From Plantago major (Eukaryota > Streptophyta > Magnoliopsida > Lamiales > Plantaginaceae), in NCBI GenBank assembly GCA_026545765.1, contig CM048840.1, positions 58,157,574 through 58,221,573 of the forward strand: a stretch of 64,000 nucleotides of DNA. Direction: 5' to 3'. A model generated the notes under the pieces. The model had not been told where the DNA came from. It made no database searches and worked only from the letters and a program-made list of their open reading frames with translations. Below are positions 10,857-19,221 of the stretch, piece by piece. The position numbers and the translations under genes were made by a program. The stretch's first letter is position 1, and every line of letters begins with the position of its first letter.

Positions 10857-11729
10857 TTGGCGAGGCCAATTCATTTCCTCTAGGCACTATGTTTAATTCT
10901 CAGATAGATTTGCAGATTTTGCACTCTTTTAGAATCCGTGGTTGTCCTCGGAAGTCTCCGCAAATTATAGAGGTTCATTGGCAACCTCCCCTACCAGGTT
11001 GGACGAAATGCAACACGGATGGCAGTTCGAAAGGAGCTCCAGGTGATTCTACGGCAGCCAGCATTTTTCGCAATTGTAGGGGCTTCGTTCAAGGATGCTT
11101 TGTCTCTCAGCTAGGTTGCTTGTATGCCTTTGAAGTAGAATTGATTGCAGCTATGACTGGTATCGAAATTGCTCATGCTAAAGGCTGGAGGATGCTTTGG
11201 TTGGAAACGGATTCAACCTACGTGGTAGAACTTCTCCAATTCAGAGCGAGAACTGTCCCTTGGAGATATCGGAATCGCTGGTTGTTGGTTCTTTCTCTCT
11301 TGGAGGACATGGATATTCGGTTCTTGCATATTTTTCGTGAGGGGAATGCTGTTGCAGATGCTCTATCTAATCAAAATATCGACGGGTTTGGTCCTCATCA
11401 CCGGATTGCATTCGTTCTCATATTTGTAGAGATATGTCTTGTCGGCCTTTTTACAGGTTTACGCAACATTAACGCTTGGGCACTCTTTTTCCCTGCCATA
11501 GGATTTTTCCCACTGGGTTTTTCTATGGTAGGGTTTTAACGAACTCAAGGTTGCAACCGTGGGCATTTCTCGCCAACGGGTTATTGTGAAGTTTTGTTTA
11601 CTTTGCTTTCACTTTGGTTTCTCTCTTGACTGCCCGCATGTGGGATCAGCTTGAGAGTCTACCTGACTTTTTTCGTTGTTCTTCTTTTCTTTTCTTTTTT
11701 AATAGAAGCTCGATTCATTCAAAAAAAAA
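10857..11729 (+). mobile_element. 5'-truncated LINE
   Basis: It carries the 3' end of a plant L1-type ORF2 (RNase H domain), a 3' noncoding tail with TTTTTTAATAGAAGCTCG and a terminal A run (11721-11729). The bases before the start (AATCTCTCTTG) and after the A run (AATCTTTCTGA) are partly alike, so a mutated target duplication is possible. Confidence 0.75.
10889..11539 (+). pseudogene. RNase H-like domain of LINE ORF2
   Basis: The frame encodes the RNase H domain common in plant LINEs: W-x-PPLPGW-x-KCNTDGSSKGAPG, EVELIAAMTGIEIA, LETDSTYVVELL and HIFREGNAVADALS. The four acidic positions (TDGS, the Glu of EVEL, ETDS, NAVAD) are present. The frame is open to the left of the ATG, as expected of a 5'-truncated copy, and runs about 50 residues past the domain. 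It would degrade RNA in RNA-DNA hybrids. It could be mistaken for a host RNase H gene, but the A-tail and the absence of upstream exons favour a LINE remnant. Confidence 0.8.
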
Positions 11730-11798
11730 TCTTTCTGACGATCGCAGAGACCAATAGGCACCCAGGTATTCAATAGTACGAGTTAGGCGGTTGTTGTT
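11730..11798. other. Unassigned 69 bp
   Basis: Short sequence between the LINE A-tail and LTR W. It matches nothing else I recognised in the window. Confidence 0.5.
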
Positions 11799-13318
11799 TC
11801 ATGTGTCAATATCAAAGTTTTAATATTTGTTTACTTAGCCAAGAGCTAACTATCGACACTACGAAAACCTGTAGTGTAGTGAAGTTAGCCACGAGGTCGG
11901 TCTGTAGGGACTTAACTAGGCTGAGCTTCAGTATACGAATAAAAGTAACAATACGAAAAGCATGTAAAGGTTTGTTTGCTTCGCCAGCGAGATGATAAAC
12001 TAAAGTAAACAACTACTAGAAACCGATTTGTCACTAACGACATTGAAATATGAATGGGGGAAATTATGGAGTGGTAACGTCAACAAGCTAGCTAGCAGGA
12101 TACATGTGATTCACGGGATTGACTACGCAAGTTGTCATAGTCTTGAGTTCAAAAACGAATAGCACTAGTGAAGGCGTCAGTTTCACTAGGCTACAATCAA
12201 TTCGACTAACCTACTATCACCGTTTGCAACTAATTGTTAATCAAGCAAGACGAAAGACATTTTGGTTTGCAAGGCTTAAATGCCTAATCTAACAGTGATT
12301 TTGTCTAAAAGATCATCAAACATGATAGTAGGAATATTAATTAATCTAAAGGCACAAGTAGTCGAATCCCGATGCACTTTGAATCACACAAACCCTAGCT
12401 AGCATGCATTGAATCATTCACCACCACATAATAGGGGTGTTTAGCTACTCATGATAAGCGAAAGCATAATCATACTGGCAATAAACATAATCTCAAGCAC
12501 AAAACAAAGATTCGAGAGGATTGATACAATTTTACCCTTCATTGTCATAAACCCTAGGTAGAAATTGAAGAACGGAAACGAATCGATGCTAAAGCTCTGT
12601 AGATAATCTCCCAATCAACGTCAATCGTCGGATTACAAGAGAAAATGGTTCAATTACCTCAAATCGGGTAATTGCCTTTGAAACTAGGTCTAGCTCTAGA
12701 GCAAAGTGTGTGTTCTTGACAATAGAATGATAACGATAATTCAAAGTCGATGTCTAACTAATACAAAGAAAGAAAAATGAAGTCTGATCCGAAAAGGAAA
12801 GAAAATGGCGAACTGAGGCAAAATTTGTGCACTGGTGGAAGAGTTGGCCCCCGCCAACCTTAGACATGGCGCACGCCATGTATAAAGGTTGGGGGGCGCC
12901 AAGATTCGATCTTTGGCGCCCGCCATCTTCGACTTGGTGCCCGCCAAACCACACTGGATGATGGTTTTGGCGGGCGCCATCTCTATGTTGGCGTGTGCCA
13001 TGGCTTCCGGCAATTTACGATTTTGCCCTTTTTGTCCTTCTTGCTCGATTTTGCTCCTTTTAACTTCGATTCTTGATATTTTGGCTTCCCCGCTCCACTT
13101 CTAGCAACCGAACGAGGCATTGGGACTTTCATATCTTGTAGTTGCATATAAAACACACCCTTTTTTCCTTCAATTAGCTCGGTTTAGACAAATACCTGCA
13201 AAATCCACAAGGAACAAAACAAGTAAAAAGACTCTAGGAAAACTACTAAAACTATACTTAAGAATAACAAAAAGACGGTAAAAAAGAGCAGATGAGACGA
13301 TGTAAAACCGACTCATCA
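11799..13318 (-). repeat. 3' LTR of W
   Basis: 1520 bp. The right end CGACTCATCA abuts the purine tract complement AACTCCCCAAACC. The left end, TCATGTGTCAATATC, corresponds to TGATGTGTCAAC at the 5' LTR (17126), with the terminal G changed. The two LTRs align closely (17126-17570 with 11799-12240, then 32617-32751 with about 12230-12360). Confidence 0.9.
12845..13010. repeat. Palindromic TGGCG/CGCCA array in LTR W
   Basis: At least six boxes such as TTGGCGCCCGCCA, TGGCGCACGCCA and TTGGCGGGCGCCA, spaced roughly 20-25 bases apart and about 310-480 bp from the LTR start. Confidence 0.8.
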
Positions 13319-13606
13319 AACTCCCCAAACCGAACTCTTGCTTGTCCTCAAGCAACAGACTCTCTAAAAAACCTAGAAAAGGGAAAAAACACATAGACAC
13401 AAAATAAAAGTAAAGTCTAACTCCCAAGCTACCGAGTCTACGATTGCACATAATAAGCCCGAATAATGCAGAAGTTTTGACTTCACACTGACATTCACAG
13501 AATCACATGCATAAGTTCAAAAAGTTCATTTCCAAAGTAAATAGAACTTAAGCCTAACATGGTAGTCCCTCACAAGTGGATCCTATGCATCTAATCTCTC
13601 ATGCTC

Positions 13607-13672
13607 CTGGAAGTGTCCAGTAGGGGTAGTCACTCAAGAATATAAAGAGATAAGGAAGGTGACTTGCGTCAC
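13607..13672 (-). other. Conserved hairpin pair in W
   Basis: CTGGAAGTGTCCAG (13607-13620) followed by GTGACTTGCGTCAC (13659-13672). The second stem keeps its arms while the loop differs from Y (AACAAAC) and X (CTTTTA). Confidence 0.55.
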
Positions 13673-14276
13673 AAAGATGCCTAAAATACCTCATGCAATG
13701 TACTCAGTCAGTTAAGTCGGAAGGGACTTTTTCAAAGCTCTGTACCAATCAGCTGTAAACTCATAAAAAGGTAGTCGTTCTCTATTTTTTCAAAATTTTT
13801 TTTTTATTTTTTGCATACTCTTTTTTGTAGTCTTATATATGACCGATATGCTTATATATTTTTTCTGTCTCAATTTTTTGGTAGTGTCTGTTTTACCGAA
13901 AGTCCGCACTTTTGTGCGTACTGGTTTGGTGTACATGCCATCAACCCTCACGGACATATAGCTTTTCAGGGCCACGTCGGTATATAGGTAGTATCTGAAA
14001 TGTGCCCAACACGACTAACGGTGGTAACTAGTACCATAGATCCACTCCGAGACTTATTTTATTTTTCTGAGAGAACGAAAAACCTGAACACAGTCTTTAT
14101 CAATACAAGTAGGGCACACAAACCTCCTTCCCAAACCTGTTCTTGGAACGGGTTTGGCATAAGCAAATAAGAATGTAAAACATGTCGTTCGTCATACTTA
14201 ACTTACACAGAGTACACATGAGAATGATGAGGCGCAAACAAGGGAGTTTGCACTTCCCGAATTAAATCACACAGGC

Positions 14277-14301
14277 GCCGGTACAATATTTTTTCATCGG
14301 C
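14277..14301 (-). other. Conserved 25-nt hairpin (W)
   Basis: GCCG and CGGC arms around the same T-rich loop as in Y, with the same length of 25 nt. Confidence 0.55.
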
Positions 14302-14804
14302 TAAGGTTTACTCACAGGCTTTTTGGACTACAGAATTAGAACATACTTTCTATTTACAGCAGAAACGAACTTAGCAAACTTAAACATGCAAACTGCTACT
14401 AGTCAAGGATCAGTCAAAGCAAAAGCATTAACAAGGTTTAGTGCATGCAATAGACGCTCGACTTGGGAGACAGACTCAAACTCAACAGACTGACATGCTG
14501 ACATACTCGAATAAGAAATACATAAAGAAACACATCCGAAAACACGCAAGCAAGAAGCCTAAAGCATATCAAAACTCGAAACACCCCTACCTAAACCTGA
14601 ACTCGTGCTCGCCCTCGAGCAAACGAGTGAAAAGAGAAAAAGTAGAGAGTTGATAGGAAGAGGCTTCCCTGATTGATGGTTTCCAAGTTGTGTAGATGAC
14701 GGAGGAGAATGACTTGAGACTCAAGTAGAACACTAGAAGACAAAGAGACGAGCTAGCGGGCAAAAAGAACGAAAAAATCGGCGAGAAATGGGCCAAAAAG
14801 GAGC

Positions 14805-15050
14805 TGGCGCCCGCCAGGATCCATCTTGGCGTTCGCCAAGTTGAATATTTGCGGGTGCCATGGTTCTTCCATGGCGTCCACCAAGGCGGGCGCCAGCCTC
14901 CAGTTGGCGGGCGCCATCGTAAAGCTGGCGGACGCAAACTGGAGGCAGTGTTGTGTGGCGTCCCCCAAGGAAGACTTGGCGTTCCCCACATAACACTGGA
15001 TCGTTCTGGCGTCCGCTAAGTAAAACTTGGCGGGCGCTAGTCGATCCAAG
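14805..15050. repeat. Palindrome array inside the body of W
   Basis: About ten boxes such as CTGGCGCCCGCCAGG, TTGGCGTTCGCCAAG, TTGGCGGGCGCCA and CTGGCGTCCGC, the same type as in the LTRs, but located between the 3' noncoding region and the protease end. Together with the purine-tract-like module at 14583 it looks like an LTR-derived or LTR-exchanged segment. Confidence 0.75.
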
Positions 15051-15166
15051 GCGGCCTTGGTGATTTTCTTTCTTGATTTTTTCATACTTTTTTGCTTTCT
15101 AGCTCAACTGATCCAATGGAAAAAATGGAAACAAAACCCTAACTTACCTAACTTGCCTGGTGGTGT

Positions 15167-16027
15167 TCATTTTGGATGGTGGGTACCAGACTTCCCCATG
15201 CTCGAATTTCTCTGCCCTTGCACCTGCGAATAGATATAAAGGGGTCCAACATACCCCACAGAATATTCCTTGCAGATAAAATCTTGAGGTAAATAATCCA
15301 GTGCCTTCACTATGCTGACCCTAGCATTCACCTCATATGTTGTTGTGCGTCTAAATAAGCTAATATCCATTCTGGAAGTGAATAAAAATGGCCAGCCAAG
15401 GAGGATTGTATCGGGTCCTGTCTTCTGATCTTCCCGGACATCCTTCAGAACAACAAAATTGGTTATAACAGTTTCACCAATCAGTTTAACTGAGACACCC
15501 TTTGCCAATCTTACTGGTCTTCTATGTGACCCATCCGCCATTAGGAGTCGAGCTTTCATCTTTTCCAAGCTTGTGAAGCCACATCCCTTAAACAGACTGT
15601 ATAGGATTGTATTACATGTAGCTCCTATGTCTAAATTCGCAATGACTTTTGAATTTCCCATCCCAACTACGATGTTAAAGCTCTTTTTACTGAGAGGATG
15701 CTCCTTCATATTTTCTGCTAACTCTTCTTCCTTGGCAGGAACTTCAACTGCTCCAGTTTTCGGGGTGCTCATTATAACTGTAGAATCTTCCTCTTTTGCA
15801 GAACCCAATTCTTCAACGGAAATGGCTGGATCTTCCTCTTGTTCCGGGGTCAACTCCTCAACAGAATTACTGGGGGTTATCACCTCTTCTACTGCTGCTT
15901 CTCCAGCAATCGGAATCAACGATGCACAGCCACAAGCTACGCAAATCAGTTTTGAAACCTCAACACGGGTCTCATTTTCTGAAACAGTCACCTTAACCGG
16001 TGTTTCTGTGATCACCTTAATAGCCAT
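15167..16027 (-). pseudogene. Protease domain and upstream linker of W
   Basis: The frame of 286 residues starts with a Val/Glu/Pro-rich linker (residues 1-110, EELTPEQEEDPA, KEEELAENMKEHPL). The retropepsin domain follows: IVVGMGNSKVIANLDIGATCN (active site DIGA instead of DTGA/S), LLMADGSHRRPVRLAKGVSV and DTILLGWPFLFTSRMDI (LLGxP landmark). It ends with an aromatic YVGPLYIYSQVQG motif shared with Z (GPLYTHTYLQG) and X. The long open frame is notable next to the degraded X and Z copies. Catalytic competence of DIG is uncertain. Confidence 0.75.
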
Positions 16028-16387
16028 AGCTCTCTCAGAAGTATTAAGGGATTTACCCCTTTCCCTTTCTTGGTTTTTTCTCTACCAACTGCTGGAGGGT
16101 ACCTTTGATCTAGTCGCTGTCCCTTTCCAATCTTTAAACTGTGGCTTCTAATGCATCCAACCTCTCAGCGGTAGCTGCATGTATCATCACTGTGTGTTGC
16201 ATGGTGGCATGACAACTTTTCACAAATCCTCTCAGATCCTCCAAAAACCTTCAGGAAGTTGTGATTCGGGAAGGCGGCGTTTCGGGCAATTAGATCCGCT
16301 AAGCTTAGCACGCTTACTACTATGCTTTGAGATTTTTGCTATCCTTTCGAACACAACACTTAATCCGCTAGGGGTGCTCTCGCCCAT
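16028..16387 (-). other. Decayed linker between gag and protease of W
   Basis: The minus strand reads Lys-rich pieces and several stops; no domain is visible. It corresponds in position to the linker in Z (8164-8692). Confidence 0.5.
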
Positions 16388-16906
16388 TCATCCTCCACAT
16401 GCCATATCAACCAGCACTTGTGAAGACTCTTCAAGCCCATCAAAGAACAACTGGTTTAAATCTGCTGTACCAAAACGGTGATGGGGGCACTGAGGCTGTA
16501 AATCACGGAATCTCTCCCATGCTTCGAAGAAGGGTTCTCCCTGTCGCTGCTTAAACTCACTAATCTGCGCTCTGAAGCTCGTAGTCATCGATACAGGGTA
16601 GTATTTGCCCATAATAGTTTGGAAAGCTTTGTCCCAAGTAGTGATGCTTCCTTCTTCCAGACCATTCATCCAATTTCGTGCCTTGCCAAAGAGACACATA
16701 GGGAAGGTTCTGAGCCTCATCAAATCATCATCCTTAACCCCTTTGGGTTTCTCCAATCCATAGATGAAATGCTCAATTTCTCTGAAGAAACCCATGACGT
16801 CCTCATTCTCGACTCCATAGAACCTCGAAAGTTGTTGGAGGAGATGCTTCTTAACCTCGAGACACATACGAGTGTGTACATTGAAGGTTGCTCCACGGTA
16901 GCCATA
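16388..16906 (-). pseudogene. gag domain of W
   Basis: The main frame (16867-16388) reads FYGVENEDVMGFFREIEHF, FPMCLFGKARNWMNGLEEGS, YYPVSMTTSFRAQISEFKQ, FFEAWERFRDLQPQCPHH and FFDGLEESSQVLVDM, the conserved sequence of plant Gypsy gag domains. An upstream ATG at about 16906 is in another frame, so the start is uncertain. No zinc knuckle is seen. It is clearly diverged from the Z and X gags. It would form the particle shell. Confidence 0.8.
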
Positions 16907-17103
16907 TCTGCGACCCTGTGCAATAAGACAGACACAACACCAGAACTACACAAATGTAAGCACCCGTTAGTTAAAACAAGCACTCAAAATGAAGAACACA
17001 GAGGTAACAAAGGAAAAAGGCTAACAAAAAAAAAAACTAGAAAAAGAAAAAAAAATAAAAATACTGTAACTAAAATTCGTAAACTTAACAAAGGAGTTAA
17101 GTC
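16907..17103 (-). mobile_element. 5' leader of W
   Basis: An A-rich (plus strand) stretch between the primer site and gag, including a long A/AG-rich tract at 17025-17062. No coding potential is seen. The packaging signal would be expected here. Confidence 0.5.
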
Positions 17104-17125
17104 CCCAGTAGCGGCGCCAAAAACT
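17104..17125 (-). other. Primer binding site of W
   Basis: The minus strand reads AAGTTTTTGGCGCCGCTACT, the TGGCGCCGTTGCC-type site next to the LTR end, diagnostic of Athila/Tat-like elements. Confidence 0.8.
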
Positions 17126-17570
17126 TGATGTGTCAACAATATAAAAGTTTTAATATTTGTTTACTTAGCCAAGAGCTAACTCTCGACACTACGAAAACCT
17201 ATAGTGTAGTGAAGTAAACCCCGAGGTCGGTCTCTAGGGACTTAACTAGGCTGAACTTCAGTTTACGAATAAAAGTAACAATACAAAAAGCATGTAAAGG
17301 TTTGTTTGCTTCGGCAGCGAGATGATAAACTAAAGTAAACAACTACTTGCAACTACTAGAAACCGATTTGAGACTAACGAGATTGAAATATGAATGGGGG
17401 AAATTAAGGTGTGGTAACGTCAACAAGCTAGCTAGCAGGATACATGTGATTCACGGGATTGACTACGCAAGTTGTCACAGTCTCGAGTTCAAAAACGAAT
17501 AGCACTAGTGAAGGCGTCAGTTTCACTAGGCTACAATCAATTCGACTAACCTACTATCAACGTTTGCAAC
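17126..17570 (-). repeat. 5' LTR of W, first part
   Basis: The LTR end TGATGTGTCAAC is next to the primer site. The LTR is cut at 17570 by Copia M. The last five bases, gcaac (17566-17570), recur as gcagc at 32612-32616. Confidence 0.9.
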
Positions 17571-18842
17571 TGTTGGTCCAGATAACGGCAAAGTAAAAGA
17601 CTAGGGGGGGGGGTGAATAGTCTTTTAAAACTTTTGTCGATAAACACAGTTTCTCAGAAACCTGGGGGTTTCTGATACTTAAATTTAGAGCGCGGAAGAC
17701 TTTAAGATAGGTAGGTGCAGAAACAATAAGTAAGTGTGTGTGTGCTTTGCTGAAATGTAAATACAGAAAGGTAAATAACACAGCAAGTATAGTGGTATCT
17801 GGAGGTGGCGTAATCCTCCAACTAATCTACTTCGGTCTTTCTGAGACCTAGAATTCACTAGAACAGATAATTGAGTTCACCTTACAATAATCCTATTCTA
17901 AGATTCCTAAACAAATGGATCCCAACTAAATGTTCCCCCTGAGTTATTCCCCAGCTCCTAGAGCTAAGTACTTCCTCTACTCAGATAACCTTGGAGTTAT
18001 TCCCTGATTTCCCAAATCAAGTACTTCCTCTACTCCACGCCTTGATGGTGTTGGTTATAAGGTTTGTCAGAGAGGCTACTCGTATAACTTTTCAGTTATG
18101 TTTTCAGAGAGCCTAATAGAACAAGACTACATAATACAATTGTTCAGTGGATGACAGTCTGCTCTTTACTGACCCAAGTAATTTGTGTCCGTTATGGAGA
18201 ATGAGCTTCAGAAATGGTATCTGATAGTTCAACTCTTTCACGAATAACAATCTCTTGTTAAGGTTCAGGACAACTTAGAACTACTAGTGATTCTTCAAGC
18301 AACAGAAAGCTCTCTATCAAATTATATCCGTTTATATCTTGAACTATGTACTCAGAAGTCACTATCTCTTTTTTCAGAGGATCGCTTTTGCAAGATTTAC
18401 GCGATGCATTTAATGCATAGTACTGTTCATTGTCCTTTAGTCTCAACGGATACATGAGCCTTTCTGATGGCTTGCATGCTCCATACTCATGATGTCATAT
18501 ATCCAGAATCATATCCCGAAAGTAAGTTAATATACTTGATAAAGGATTAAGGACATAGTCTTTCTGAGTTAGACTAAACCTTTGTGTCTTCATAAACCTT
18601 GTGCAATCTTCAGTCTTCTAATCTTCAGAAAAGCACCATTGCTAGGATTGGTCTTCATGGTCTTCTTGAAATAAAAATTTCACTCAGAGACCTATAATCC
18701 TAATACAAGATTTACTAGACTAATCATACTCAGTGATTTCCTCTTTTACAATGTTCAAGTGAACCAAGAGCACTTAATCACCTTTCTGGCTAAGATAAGA
18801 ACATATGATGAGTGATCAAAATACTAACAAATATTCCTAACA
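17571..18842 (-). repeat. 3' LTR of Copia M
   Basis: 1272 bp, about 156 bp shorter than the 5' LTR. A segment homologous to about 31927-32076, including its TATA-like site, is missing. It contains a run of ten G at about 17605 shared in position with the other Copia LTRs. Confidence 0.9.
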
Positions 18843-18858
18843 AATTTTCCCCCTTTTT
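18843..18858 (-). other. Polypurine tract of Copia M
   Basis: The minus strand reads AAAAAGGGGGAAAATT directly before the 3' LTR start TGTTAGG. Copy P has the same tract at 50400-50414. Confidence 0.85.
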
Positions 18859-19221
18859 GATCAGTCATCCATGACTATCTTTCAAGTCCTATTACAAAAT
18901 TGTAATCCTGGAAGAGAAAACAATCCACCACTTAATCATTTCAAATGATATTCAATTTTAGTTGAATTAAGTGCAGAGAGTAAACATCAACCAAATCACA
19001 AGAAGTGATCTTTGCTGATAAGTTGTTATCTATTAAAATGTATCTGAGAGTATGATCTTCAGATAGGTACAGTTTACAGTGTAAGATGCAACTTTTACAG
19101 ATAGAGAATTTCAGAAACAATCAGCAAGATTACAAAAAGTAATAAAACATACTAAGTAAATTAGAACAAAGGAGAGTCCAAGCTCCAAGAGAGTATTCTA
19201 ATGTTACTAGTCTTCAAGTCT

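Larger units (their letters stand above)
13319..14640 (-). mobile_element. 3' noncoding region of W
   Basis: The region runs from the polypurine tract (complement of AACTCCCCAAACCGAAC) to a second purine-tract-like module at 14583-14626. It holds the two conserved hairpin blocks (13607-13672 and 14277-14301), the ATCAACCCTCACGGACAT block near 13927 and a T-rich stretch at 13785-13870. Short open frames here are not conserved in Y or X and I do not regard them as genes. Confidence 0.75.
11799..17570 (-). mobile_element. Gag-protease-only Gypsy-type element W (main part)
   Basis: A minus-strand element with 3' LTR 11799-13318, 3' noncoding region 13319-14640, palindrome array 14805-15050, protease 15167-16027, gag at about 16388-16906, primer site 17104-17125 and 5' LTR 17126-17570. 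The 5' LTR is interrupted by Copia M and continues at 32612-32751. The internal region is about 3.8 kb and lacks RT, RNase H and integrase. Confidence 0.85.

Noticed and set aside
10889..11539. RNase H reading frame as a host gene
   Set aside because: The A-tail, LINE-type 3' end and 5' truncation in a transposon context show a LINE fragment.
12741..13104. Open frames over the LTR palindrome array
   Set aside because: Same reason: frames on both strands produced by GC-rich palindromes.
14587..15085. Overlapping open frames of 87-134 residues
   Set aside because: They are translations of the palindrome array and exist in three frames at once, a sign of composition rather than coding.
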